A stretch of DNA of 64,000 nt. Origin: Scylla paramamosain (lineage: Eukaryota > Arthropoda > Malacostraca > Decapoda > Portunidae). Where the stretch lies: assembly GCF_035594125.1 (NCBI RefSeq), contig NC_087178.1:10401008-10465007 (forward strand), written 5' to 3'. Below, piece by piece: positions 1-10,248 of this stretch. The stretch's first letter is position 1. Every line of letters starts with the position of its first letter. The notes beneath the pieces were generated by a model that was not told where the DNA came from, ran no database searches, and worked only from the letters and a program-made list of their open reading frames with translations. The translations under genes and the position numbers were made by a program.

Positions 1-208
1 GGAGGAACAGAAGAGAGAGAAGGAAGAAAAGTGAGTGAAGGAAGGAAGAAGAGGAGGAGGAAAAGAGGAAGAATGAGAGAATAATGGAGAAGTGGAAGAA
101 GAAGACACAAGGAATAATAAGATAGGTGGGAAATAGTAATAGTAATAATAATAATAATAATAATGATAATAATAATAATAATAATAATAATTTGATTTTG
201 TATTTTCA

Positions 209-300
<92 letters not shown>

Positions 301-352
301 TAACCCAACCTAACCTAACCCAACCCAACCCAACCCAGCCTAACCTAACCTA
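1..352. repeat. Intronic low-complexity block: purine-rich, (AAT)n, (CT)n, CCTAA/CCCAA run
   Basis: Directly visible simple sequence. Bases 1-125 are purine-rich. About 131-191 is (AAT)n with one interruption, and 212-297 is an uninterrupted (CT)n. About 299-352 is a pentanucleotide run mixing AACCC and AACCT, related to the complement of the arthropod TTAGG telomere repeat. The block ends at the polypyrimidine/AG acceptor of the exon at 363, so it is read as intron. No other gene is seen here. Confidence 0.85.
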
Positions 353-362
353 ATTTCCGCAG

Positions 363-446
363 GTTAAGGACTTGGCCATCTTACTGAAGGGAAATGCTTT
401 GAAGGACTCGGAAAGGGACACTATCTGGAAATGCATACTGAAGGAG
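363..446 (+). CDS. Internal exon of unrecognised plus-strand gene (exon a)
   Basis: An 84-bp open segment is flanked by a TTTCCGCAG acceptor and a GTAAGT donor, with phase 0 at both ends. It encodes 28 residues beginning VKDLAILLKGNALKDSE and ending CILKE, a charged helix-like composition with balanced codons, in sharp contrast to the microsatellites on both sides. It joins in phase to the segment at 956. No family was recognised. The gene's start lies upstream of the window. Exon status is inferred from splice signals, phase and composition; no transcript evidence is available. Confidence 0.6.
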
Positions 447-448
447 GT

Positions 449-481
<33 letters not shown>

Positions 482-557
482 CTTTAATTATTTTTCTCTC
501 AAATTTACTGTTCACTAATTGTTTCAACATTTTATTGGAGAGAGAGACAGACAGACG

Positions 558-610
<53 letters not shown>

Positions 611-955
611 TAATCAAACACAGCATCTTATTCCTTATGTTCCTCTCTTTACAATACTGGGCAGCCTTATCACAATTTCCCGTCATCTCACTGCTCAGCC
701 CTTCCCAGCTCTCCAGCAGCCTCCTATAGGGTGCTGGGCAGGCTATACATGCTGTGGCAACCTTCTACAGTCTACAGGTCAAGATGCAGGCCCCTACATG
801 CTCCCTACCTCTGAAAAACCCCATAGATTTGAACAACCTTGAAAAAAAAATTGTCTGGATCTTGTAATATTTTGTCCGCTGTGGGAGAATCTGTGGGTGT
901 TTCTACTGGTCCTGTGGGTCAGTCGGGTCCCCAAGGGTGTGTTCTGCTCCCACAG
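447..955. repeat. Intron with (AGT)n and (GACA)n microsatellites
   Basis: The donor GTAAGT runs directly into (AGT)n at about 451-482. A (GACA)n tract occupies about 546-608. The remainder (609-955) is unremarkable intron-like sequence ending in the CTGCTCCCACAG acceptor. Open frames across the GACA tract are low-complexity artefacts. Confidence 0.8.
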
Positions 956-1017
956 GTGTCTGCAGGCCCCGTGGAAGGTGCTGGGGGCTTAGAAGAGGGG
1001 TGTGAATATGGGCTAAG
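956..1017 (+). CDS. Internal exon of unrecognised plus-strand gene (exon b)
   Basis: A 62-bp segment lies between a good pyrimidine-rich CTCCCACAG acceptor and a GTGAGT donor. It starts in phase 0, matching the end of exon a, and ends with two bases of a split codon (AG). Its 20 full codons read VSAGPVEGAGG then LEEGCEYGL, a Gly/Glu-rich linker-like sequence. The split codon is completed to AGT (Ser) by the first base of the exon at 1272, which supports the chain a-b-c. Function unknown. Confidence 0.5.
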
Positions 1018-1271
1018 GTGAGTTTTGTGTGTGTGTGTGTTTGTGTGTGTTTGGGTTTTGTTTGTCTAGTCTTTTAGTCAACCTGTTCTTCCTTCCTTCC
1101 TTCCTTCCTTCCTTCCTTCCTTCCTTCCTTCCTTCCTTCACCTCCCAATCCATTCCTATCATCTGTATTTCTCTAAGGCAAAGGAAACAATTTCAGCTTC
1201 CCCTTCATATACTGATAAACCCACCTTATGTTTACCCTCTCAATAACTGTCTTTTTCCTTCTCTATTTCAG
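1018..1271. repeat. Intron with (GT)n and (TTCC)n
   Basis: A GT-rich stretch follows the donor (about 1018-1050). An uninterrupted (TTCC)n tract spans about 1088-1139. The intron ends in the CTCTATTTCAG acceptor. Confidence 0.75.
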
Positions 1272-1456
1272 TTCCCCCAGTATTGCCATCACCACAGGGG
1301 GTACCAAGGGGTGTAGCAGTCCCCCACAGACCCCCACTGAGGCCACAGAGCAGGAGGGAGCACCAGGGGAGAAGGGAGGGGCTGGGGAAGATGAGGAGGT
1401 GTTGGAGTCCTGTCAATTCACACCAGTCTTTGAAAACATTGGGGCCTCTTGGAAAG
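1272..1456 (+). CDS. Internal exon of unrecognised plus-strand gene (exon c)
   Basis: A 185-bp open segment runs from a CTATTTCAG acceptor to a GTGTGTG donor. Its first base completes a split serine codon from exon b. The translation is Pro/Thr/Glu/Gly-rich (for example SPPQTPTEATEQEGAPGEKG), which looks like a disordered linker, and then more ordered (VLESCQFTPVFENIGASWK). It ends with one base of the next codon. The last feature does not match the apparent phase-0 start of the exon at 2752, so a short exon between them is probably unrecognised or the donor is misplaced. No family recognised. Confidence 0.55.
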
Positions 1457-1506
1457 GTGTGTGTTTGTGTGTTTGTGTGTGTGTTTGTTGGTTTGTAGAG
1501 GAGTGA

Positions 1507-2462
1507 GTGGTGTCATTGGACTCACCCCCCACCCTGCACTTTTCCACGTCTTTTCATAGACGTCCAACCCTTCAGGAGGTAAACATATCACGCAGGGAAG
1601 CCACAGAACGCCTGACTTCTGATCTTTCTAAAATTTCTGATTGGAGCAGAGCAAACTTGGTATTGTTCAATGCCTCAAAAACTCAATTCCTCCATCTATC
1701 AATTCGACACAACCTTCCAGACAACTATCCCCTCTTCTTCAATGACTCTCAACTGTCCCCCTCTTCTACACTGAACATCCTCGGTCTGTCCTTTACTTAT
1801 AATCTGAACTGGAAACTTCACATCTCATCCCTAGCTAAAACAGCATCTATGAAGTTAGGTGTTCTGAGATGTCTCTGCCAGTTTTTCTCACCCCCCCAGC
1901 TGCTAACTCTGTACAAGGGCCTTATCCGTCCATGTATGGAGTCTGCTTCACATGTCTGGGGGGGTTCCACTCATACTGCTCTTCTAGACAGGGTGGAATC
2001 AAAAGCTTTTCGTCTCATCAACTCCCCTCCTCTAACTGACTGTCTTCAGCCCCTCTCTCACCGCCGCAATGTTGCATATCTAGCTGTCTTCTACCGCTAT
2101 TTTCATGCTAACTGCTCTTCTCATCTTGCTAACTGCATGCCTCCCCTCCTTCTGCAGCCTCGCTGCACAAGACTTTCTTCTTTCTCTCACCCCTATTCTG
2201 TCCACCTCTCTAACGCAAGAGTTAACCAGTATTCCCAATCATTCATCCCTTTCTCTGGTAAACTCTGGAACTCCCTGCCTGCTTCTGTATTTCCACCTTC
2301 CTATGACTTGAATTCCTTCAAGAGGGAGGTTTCAAGACACTTATCCATCAATTTTTGACCCCTGCTTTGACCCTTTTTATGGGACTGCCATTTCAGTGGG
2401 CATTTTTTTTTATTAGATTTTTGTTGCCCTTGGCCAGTGTCACCCCTACATAAAAAAAAAAA
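1507..2462 (+). mobile_element. 5'-truncated non-LTR retrotransposon (LINE) with poly(A) tail
   Basis: An open frame from about 1507 to 2358 encodes ~283 residues typical of the C-terminal part of a LINE reverse transcriptase polyprotein. Visible pieces are [62 protein letters not shown] and a terminal FSGKLWNSLPASVF. These correspond to the thumb/connection region after the catalytic palm. The FxDD palm motif is absent, so the copy is 5'-truncated. A ~90-bp 3' UTR (with TGCCCTTGGCCAGTGTCACC) ends in an A12 tail at about 2451-2462. The frame is intact, suggesting a fairly young insertion into an intron on the sense strand. The clade (Jockey/I-like or a relative) cannot be fixed from memory. 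No clear target-site duplication was found. Confidence 0.8.
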
Positions 2463-2575
2463 ACTCTCTAATCTCTCTCGTTCTCTCCCTCTCTTTTTCT
2501 CAGGTTTTCTCTCTTTGAAAATGTCTGTTTATTTGTGTGTTTGTGTGTTCGTGTGTGTTTTTCTACCTGTTCTTG

Positions 2576-2731
<156 letters not shown>

Positions 2732-2751
2732 ACACTCCCTCTCTCCTGCAG

Positions 2752-2907
2752 ATAAGATCACATGACCTCTCCCACACCCTTGACCTGACCATGCAGCTGG
2801 CCAGGACCATACTGAGGCGATCTGAGAGTCTCCGAACTTCTCTGTCCCAACCCAGCAGCAGCAATAGCCCAAGAAGTAGCCCAAATGTAGCCTGCCATAA
2901 GAGATAG
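2752..2907 (+). CDS. Terminal coding exon of unrecognised plus-strand gene
   Basis: The segment follows a strong CTCTCTCCTGCAG acceptor and reads open to TAG at 2905-2907. It encodes IRSHDLSHTLDLTMQLARTI, then LRRSESLRTSLSQPSSSNSP and a short basic tail ending HKR. The first half has heptad-like Leu/Ile spacing, consistent with a C-terminal amphipathic or coiled-coil helix, and the second half is a Ser-rich tail. The frame is phase 0 at the acceptor, which does not match exon c directly. In the phase dictated by exon c the frame would stop after four codons. An unseen short exon (one could start at the CTCAG acceptor at about 2503) would reconcile this. Function unknown. Confidence 0.5.
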   Translation: MRSHDLSHTLDLTMQLARTILRRSESLRTSLSQPSSSNSPRSSPNVACHKR

Positions 2908-3211
2908 CACAGTAGCTAAAAAAATAGCCCAAAGATTAGGTTGCCAAAAAAATAGCCCAAAGAATGTGTTTTTTTTTGTTTTATTTATTTAGTTCATTTA
3001 TTTTAATTGTAAAGGAAGTTAGGAATTTTTTTTTTTATAGTCAGTGAGTTCTCTAAGTCAAGAAAGGTGTGTGTGTATGTGTGTGTGTGTCAGTCAGTCA
3101 GTCAGTTAGTCAGTCAGTCAGACAGACAGACAGACAGACAGACAGACTTATGCCATTGAGAAAATGACATTAAGCTCTAGTCTATTAAAAGTACAGATTT
3201 AATATTTAAGT

Positions 3212-3272
<61 letters not shown>

Positions 3273-3373
3273 ATTGTACTGTGTGTGTGTGAGAAATATG
3301 ACTGACTGCCCAGATCCCCCTATGAGGCAGCCGATTGGTTGACAACTTTGTGCTTGTATCTGATTGGTCACCA
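2908..3373. other. Probable 3' UTR/downstream sequence with microsatellites
   Basis: After the TAG stop, a short phrase (AAAAAATAGCCCAAAG) occurs twice about 26 bp apart. A (CAGT)n/(CAGA)n tract spans about 3091-3147 and a (GA)n tract about 3216-3269. No gene is seen. The 3' end of the transcript is not determinable; the first AATAAA with a plausible context is at about 4151. Confidence 0.5.
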
Positions 3374-4075
3374 TGACTTAAATGTTGTGTTTGATAAGTT
3401 TTTGAGGTCATTTTCAAGTTTGGCCAAGTTCTGACTAAGTTCTGAATTAAAATATTGTGTTTTTATGAAGATTTTTTGTTAAGGAAAGTTTGGCTAATTT
3501 TTTTTTTAAGTTCTGAGTCAAAATGTTGTGTTTCTGATAAGTTTTTAAGGTCATTTTCAAGTTTGGCCAAGTTCTGACTAAGTTCTGAATTAAAATATTG
3601 TGTTTTTGTGAAGATTTTTAGTTAAGGAAAGTTTGGGATTTTTTAAAAAGTTCTTAGTCAAAATGTTGTGTTTCTGATAAGTTTTTAAGGTCATTTTCAA
3701 GTCTGGCCAAGTTCTGACTAAGTTCTGGATTAAAATATTGTGTTTTTGTGAAGATTTTTAGTTAAGGAAAGTTTGGGATTTTTTTAAAGTTCTTAGTCAA
3801 AATGTTGTGTTTCTGATAAGTTTTTAAGGTCATTTTCAAGTCTGGCGAAGTTCTGACTAAGTTCTGAATTTAAATATTGTGTTTTTGTGAAGATTTTTAG
3901 TTAAGGAAAGTTTGGCTAATTTTTTTTTAAAGTTCTGAGTCAAAATGTTGTGTTTCTGATAAGTTTTAAAGGTCATTTTCAGGTTTGGCCAAGTTCTGAC
4001 TAAGTTATAATTGAAAGTATTGTGTTTTTGACAAGTTTATAAGTGAAAATTTGTGTTAAGTTCATTGCAGTGAAA
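3374..4075. repeat. ~140-bp tandem repeat, about five copies
   Basis: The phrase AAATGTTGTGTTT recurs at about 3380, 3521, 3661, 3800 and 3943, giving spacings of 139-143 bp. Each unit also contains TCATTTTCAAG, CCAAGTTCTGACTAAGTTCT, AAAATATTGTGTTTTT and TTAAGGAAAGTTTGG in the same order. The inner copies are close to each other; the last one decays toward 4075. Confidence 0.9.
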
Positions 4076-4174
4076 GTTGATGTGTATACTTAAGTTATTC
4101 ACTTATAGAAACTTATAAGGGCTTAAAGGTTACATTAAAAAAATTAGAGGAATAAATGTTTACTTATTTTGTAT

Positions 4175-4177
<3 letters not shown>

Positions 4178-4224
<47 letters not shown>
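4178..4224. repeat. (GA)n microsatellite
   Basis: Uninterrupted GA dinucleotides, 27 bases downstream of an AATAAA (about 4151). Confidence 0.95.
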
Positions 4225-4226
<2 letters not shown>

Positions 4227-4240
4227 CAGGTGCCTTCTAA

Positions 4241-4248
4241 TGATAATG

Positions 4249-4317
<69 letters not shown>

Positions 4318-4372
4318 TTAACTAGTATTCATACAAAAATATCCATCCATAGAAAATATTCATGTTTTTTAC

Positions 4373-4444
<72 letters not shown>
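4241..4444. repeat. (AAT)n and (ATT)n arms in inverted arrangement
   Basis: About 4241-4318 is (AAT)n and about 4372-4444 is (ATT)n. The two arms are reverse complements of each other, separated by ~53 bp of mixed sequence, so this is a near-perfect inverted repeat with ~73-bp arms. Confidence 0.9.
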
Positions 4445-5292
4445 CAAGTTAATATTTTGTTGTTATTTTATTATTATTACTTATTATTGTAACATACTAA
4501 ACTTTTCTATAAGGATTAAATTTTGATATATTGACTTATAGTTTAATAATTATTTTTTGAGTCAGAAAGGAGAGAGAAAAATAATTGAACCTTAACCCTT
4601 TATTTTTTTAATGTCTTATAAACTTTTACAGAACATAGCAATTTCTTTCTCTGATGATGTCCGTCTGTCTGTGTGTGTGTGTGTGTACGTACTGCAGGGT
4701 GCTGGAGACACGCACAACCTAAGGAGACAGTGAGTGTTAAAATGGGCGGGGTGCGGGTCTATATTGGTGGAGGGGGCTGTGGTTGGTGACTGTGGGTAAG
4801 TCAACATACTGTGGGGAACATACTGTAAGATATAAAGGCAAGAAACAGAATTGCCAGGAAAGATCCAGCAATTATTCACTTATACCACTTATAGTTTGAT
4901 ATGGGTATCATTTTAACTAACTGGTACAAGCTTAAATAAGAATGCAACTACAGAAATTTGGGGTTATCTTACTCACATGATATAAAACTAAAAAGGATAG
5001 AAATTGCATAACAACAAAAGTAATGTCACTGCACAAAACTGGGCATACCAGTCTCCATAATAAATAAACACCAAAATGACAAGAGAAATTTTCATACATT
5101 ATCTTCTTTAATCTACTACTACCATAACAAAGGCATCAGGAACATTAACATGAAATCCTGCACAACAAAAGAAGACAAGCATTGCAGCAGTTCCTTGGGC
5201 CCTAAAAGAAACTAAACTGTACTGCAATGGTATCAATCCAATCACAAACAGATATCATGGCATCAATGTAGCCAAGAGGCATCAACACTCAC
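4445..5292. other. Intergenic or intronic sequence without recognised gene
   Basis: A/T-rich sequence with a short GT-rich tract at about 4671-4686. No supported exon. This stretch would contain downstream introns or 3' exons of the minus-strand gene, but no segment has both good splice signals and coding composition. Confidence 0.4.
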
Positions 5293-5428
5293 CTGAGAGA
5301 TGGGGCAGTGCCAGTGGTAGTCTCTGAAGAGTGGAGGCGCAAGGTGGACAGAAGCTCAGACTCAGTTTCCTTCACATCCCCACCAAGACTTTTAGCCACT
5401 TCTTTGGTTGCTAAAACAAGCTCAGGTT
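5293..5428 (-). CDS. Internal exon of unrecognised minus-strand gene (downstream exon)
   Basis: Read on the minus strand, a 136-bp segment lies between a CTCAATTTTTCAG acceptor and a GTGAGT donor. After two bases that complete a split codon it encodes PELVLATKEVAKSLGGDVKE then TESELLSTLRLHSSETTTG, a compact helix-like sequence with no stop. The preceding exon ends in G, and G+AA gives Glu, so the phases match exactly. The sequence looks like a conserved eukaryotic domain, but I could not assign a family. The gene runs toward the plus-strand gene (convergent arrangement). Its 3' exons were not found in the window. Confidence 0.6.
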
Positions 5429-5969
5429 CTGAAAAATTGAGCCCAGATTTCATTATTACAAAAAGAATAGCAGCACACCTCTACAACAAATGGTTCTAAT
5501 CAAATCTTATATTACAGCCTACAATTTTATGATTTCAAACAAGAAAGCTCAAAGTTCCTTAGAACTAGTACAGCATGTTAACACTTCTTTGTTTGTAAGC
5601 ACAGCATCCACTGCATCTTACTTGTAGATAGTAGTTTTTATTTGTTTACTTCTGTCAACAAATGTAAGGCAGCAACCTATTAAACAAATAGCTAAGACAA
5701 ACAATAGTAAACATCACACCTGTACCATGGTGAAAGAATAATGTACATGTCTCTAAACACCACCCACTACTTATCACCATGTTTTTTAAATGTCACATGT
5801 TTAGGTGTCTAGACCTAAACTAAGACCTAAACTTGTACCAGTTTTGTGTCATAAACAGACATTGACTAAAAATAGATGTTAACTATTGCAGCATCCAAAA
5901 ATTAACAATATGAATGACAATTAGGTAATAAGAAACCTACAGTAATGAGGGTACAAGTACAGTCCTCAC
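5429..5969. other. Intron of the minus-strand gene
   Basis: The stretch between the two phase-matched minus-strand exons is A/T-rich, with donor GTGAGG at its 5' end and a pyrimidine-rich acceptor at its 3' end (both on the minus strand). Nothing else is recognised. Confidence 0.5.
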
Positions 5970-6060
5970 CAAGGTCAGGCTCTGATACCGGGGATAATTT
6001 GCCTTTTCCTGCAGTTTTGGTCTTTTTCCGAGCTTTGGGACGTGACAGCTGCACTTGAGG
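5970..6060 (-). CDS. Internal exon of unrecognised minus-strand gene (upstream exon)
   Basis: On the minus strand the segment encodes PQVQLSRPKARKKTKTAGKG then KLSPVSEPDL plus the first base of the next codon, ending at a GTGAGG donor. The start is set at the TTCCTGTGGAG acceptor because a TGA lies in frame just upstream. That acceptor is only moderate, so the 5' border is uncertain. The Lys/Arg-rich stretch could be a nuclear-localisation-like or nucleic-acid-binding basic patch (inference). Phase with the 5293-5428 exon is exact. Confidence 0.5.
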
Positions 6061-6667
6061 CTCCACAGGAATATGGGGTCAGTCTGGAGATTAGGGGACT
6101 TTCAATATGATACAAAGATATTTGTACTATTTAAAATGACCACCTGGTGCACCCATCATTCTACAATACTAATAAAACATGAACATACATAATTATATTT
6201 GTGAATATTATAAAAACATAACAAGAGACTACTAGGTTATCAATGCCATCCAGCACTGGCATGTATAGTATTTATTATGTACTAATTACCACATAATGCA
6301 AAGTGGAACTTATCAAGCAAAATCTATTAGCAGAATTTACTGTAAGCAGGACTTCAGGAATAGTACTCTCATTGACTTATAATAACAGATTCAGATGTAG
6401 AAGATGGTGCAGCAACCACAAGTGGATGATGAGAGGAGCATGTAGATTGAAAATAGAGGAGAATAAAAAACCTTTTTTGAATGATGCAGCATGAAATCTT
6501 ATGCAAATTGAGCTAACTATGGAGTGGTGGAATGAATGAAAAAATGCACCAAAGTAATCTGGCCAAATAAAAAAGATAAGGCACTATTTAAGTTTTAGAA
6601 GAGAGGTATATATATACATAAGTAAAATTCCAAGGTCACAGTAGGAGATGGAAGCCACTTGGAAGAT
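6061..6667. other. No recognised gene; boundary into satellite
   Basis: Mixed A/T-rich sequence with no supported exon or repeat. It ends where the satellite begins at about 6668 (first CGCGTTTGGTACCTAAG). Confidence 0.5.
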
Positions 6668-8322
6668 TTTTCGCGTTTGGTACCTAAGACGCTCAAAAAC
6701 ACTAATGGCATCTTTCTCGTAATGTCCTTTATTTTATCCATATTGGGTGATTTCCATGCATTTTGGCATTTTTGTTACGTAACAATGTGAAAAAAAACTC
6801 AAAATATACGTTTTCGGTAATGTTCTGCTTCTTCATATATAATGTTATACATGTGTTTTTGCATTTTGCTACCTAAGAATCTCAAAAACACTGATAAATG
6901 AAGTGTCTTTTCATTTCTTTTCGTATCGCCATTTAAGATACTTTGCATGCATTTTTGCTTTTTTTTATACGTAAGATAAAAAAAAATCTCAAAATGCACA
7001 TTTCTGGTAATGTTATTCTGCTTCTCCATAAAATGTGCTTTGCATGCATTTTAGCGTTTTGGTACGTAAGTAGCTGTAAAAAACTCTCAAAAGACACGCT
7101 TTTCGTAATGTTTTGCTTTTCCAGATAGGGAGCTTTCGTTGGTTTTTAGCGTTTTGGTATCTAATATTGTTGTGTTTCTCTAAAGAGAGTATTATTTATG
7201 CATTTTCGCGTTTTGGTACCTGAGAAGCTCAAAAAAGCTCTATATATAAGTTTCTCATAATATCGTTGGTTACTTTTTTTTTTTTTGCGTAACAAGCTCA
7301 AAACATTGAAAATACACGCTTTTTTGGTAATGTTATTCAGTTTTTCCACGGCGTTTTGGATGCGTTTAAGTGTTTTTGTATGTAAGTAGCTCATAAGCGC
7401 TTAAATTAAAAGTTTTTGTAATCTTTTGTTTTCTCTTATAGGGTGCTTTCCTTGGTTTTTAGCTTCTTGGCACCTAACATGCTCATAAACAGTGAAAGGA
7501 CATGTTTCTGGAAATGTTTCCTTTCCCCATATAGTATGCTTTGCATGCATTTTCGCGTTGCGGTACCTAATAACGTGAAAAAAAGCCTTAAACACAAGGG
7601 TTGGTTAATCTTGTTCCGTTTCTCCAGATAGAGTATTATTCATACGTTTTAGTGTTCTGGTACCTATGAAGCTCAATACCACTCAAAATATACGTTTCTT
7701 TTAATGTTTTCTTTTCCCCTTTTAGGGTTATTTGCATGTATTTTATCGTTTTTGTACGTAACAGGCGCAAAATCTCTCAAAATGCATGTTTTTGGTAAAG
7801 CTGTTGAGTTTCTCCATAAAGTGTGTTTTGCAACCGTTTTAGCGGTTTGGTATGTAAGTACCTCAAAACACTTAATGTTTTCCCATTTACGACACTTTCC
7901 ATGCTTTTTAAGAGCTTTTTTTGCCTAACACACTCAAAAAATCTCAAAAGACATGTTTCTGGAAATGTCGTTTATTTTCCCCATATCGGGTGCTTCGCAT
8001 GCATTTTGGCGTTTTGATACCTAACAAAGCTAAATACACTTAAATAGCACGTTTTCTCCATACAGAAGGCAAATTGTGCGTTTTATCGTTTCGGTACCTA
8101 ATAAGCTAAAAAAAAAAAAAAAAAAAACTCATAATACTGGTTTCTTTTTATGTCTTTTCGTTTTCTTATATAGGGTACTTTATATGCATTTTGACGCTTT
8201 TGTACATAACAAGCTGAAAAATCGCCCAAAAAGCTCGTTTTTGTTAATGTTTTTATATTTCTGCAGGAAAGGTGTTATGCATATTTTATCGTTTTGGTAC
8301 ATTATAAATTTAAAAACTTCCA
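6668..8322 (-). repeat. Satellite array, ~95-bp monomer, reverse orientation
   Basis: Seen on the minus strand, each monomer carries in order ACATTACCAAAAACGTGT, TTTTGAGTGTTTTTGAG, a TTAGGTACCAAAACGC-like core, GCATGCAAA and CTATATGGGGAAA. On the plus strand this shows as repeated GCATTTTxGCGTTTTGGTACxTAA. Monomers are strongly diverged from each other. The short open frames here are chance products of A-rich repeats, not genes. Confidence 0.9.
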
Positions 8323-9788
8323 AAGCGTGTTAGGCAATAAAGCACTAAAAAGCAGGGCAATCACATTACATTGGAATAAAATAAATTTTTAACAACAACT
8401 TGCCTTTAAGTGTATTTGAGCTCCTTATATACCAAAACACTAAAATGCATGCAAAATACACTTTATGGTGAAACAGAATAACATTACCAAAAACATATTT
8501 TGAGTGTTTTTGATCATGTTACCAATAAAAACGCTTAAATACATGCAAAGAACCCTATTTTTGGGAAACGAAAAGACATTACGAGAAACGTGTATTATGA
8601 GTGTTTTTAAGTTCATTAAGTACGAAAAAGCTAAAAGCCACAAATTACACTCTTTATTAAGAAAAAGTAAATAAATAAATAAATAAAAAAAAATCGATAT
8701 TTTTTTTCATTCTTATTTATCTTCACAGGTAACGAGGTGCCAAAATTCGGGCAAAGTTCAGGAAATTATATGAAATAAGAATATCAAAAAAGTAAAATTT
8801 AGCTTTTTTTTTCGGACTGTTATGTACCAAACCCCTAAATTGCATGCAAAGGCACCTATATGGGGAAATTAAACGTCTTTGCCAGAAAACTGTCTTATGA
8901 GTGTTTTTCAGCATGTTAGGAACCAACACGATAAAACCCAAGGAAGTTAATTTATATGGGAATCCAAAACAAAATTTCTGAAAACGTTTCTTTTCGGTGT
9001 TTTACGTAGAAAACGGTAAAACGGATGCAAACCAACCAAAATGAAGAAATAGAATAACATTACCAAAAAGGTATATTTTGAGTGTTTTTTAAATTGTTAC
9101 CTACAAAAAACGCGAAAATGGATGGAAAGCACTCTATATTGGGAAGCAAAAGGCACCAAAAAGCATGTTAGGCACCAAAACGATAAATAATATGAAAGTC
9201 ACTCTATATGGAAATCCAAATGAAAATTACTGGAAACGTGTCTTTTAAAAGATTTACGTAGAAAAACGTTAAAACGGATGCAAACCAACCAATATGAAGA
9301 AATAGAATAATATTAACAAAAAAGTATATTTTGTGTGTTTTTGATCTTGTTACATGAAAAAAAAAAAAAACGCGAAAATGGATGCAAAGCACTCTATATA
9401 AGGAAAAAAAGGACATAACGAGAAACATGTATAATGAGTGTTTTATAGTTTCACCAGAATCACAAGGCAAAAAACGCAAAAACTCGACTGTATGGAGAAG
9501 TTTCTAAGATACCAAAATACTGAAACTCATGAATAACACTCTTAATCAAGAAACAGAACAACCAGAACAAAATGCGTGTATTTTGAGTGTTTTTTTTAAA
9601 TTCTTAGTTACCAAAACCGCAAATTCCAAGCGAAACTAGCTTTATGTGGGAAAAAAATGACGTTACCAGAAAAGTGTCTTTGAGTGTTTTTGAGCGTGTT
9701 AGGCAATAAAGCACTAAAAAGCAGGGTAATCACATTACATGGGAATAAAACCAACTTTTACGAAGAACTTGCCTTTTAGTGTTTTTGA

Positions 9789-10248
9789 CACGCATTTAGT
9801 AAGGTTGCTCTGTTTCTCAATTAAGAGTGTTATTCATGAGTTTCAACATATACACGAGTTTTTGCGTTTATTGCCTTGTGTTTTTTTTGAACTATAAAAC
9901 ATTCATTATACACTTTTCTCGCAATGTCCCTTTATCTCCGAATATAGAGTGCTTTGTATTCATTTTCGCGTTTTATTGTAGGTAACAAGCTCAAAAATAT
10001 AAAAAAAATATACAAAAATATACATTTTTGGTAATGTTTTCTGCTTCTTGATATTGGTTGGTTTGTATCAGTTTTAGCGTTTTTCTACGTAAAACACTGA
10101 GAAGACACGTTTTCAGTAATTTTCTTTTGGATTCCCACATAGAGTGAGTTCCTTATTATTTATCGTTTTGGTGCCTAATATGCAGAAAAACACTCAAAAG
10201 ACATTTCTGGTAAGGTCTTTAATTTCCTCATATGGGACGCTTTGCATG
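9789..10248 (-). repeat. Inverted satellite block 1 within the HOR array
   Basis: Monomer orientation switches to reverse just after GTGTTTTTGACACGCATTTA and back to forward at TCTTTTCAGTGTTTTTGAGC. The reverse block contains the TTAGATACC, TTTATAGTT, GAGCTTGTTACC, ACGTAG and CAGCATG monomer types in reverse-complement order, but lacks the TTTTGGTAT step present in the other two blocks. Confidence 0.8.

Noticed and set aside
1..29. Possible exon end at GAAGAAAAGTGAGTG
   Set aside because: Purine-rich low-complexity sequence with a chance donor match and no upstream border visible.
4697..4731. Possible plus-strand exon between CGTACTGCAG and GACAGTGAGTG
   Set aside because: Very short, the donor context requires GTGAGT but the sequence reads CAG|TGAGT, and there is no phase link to other exons.
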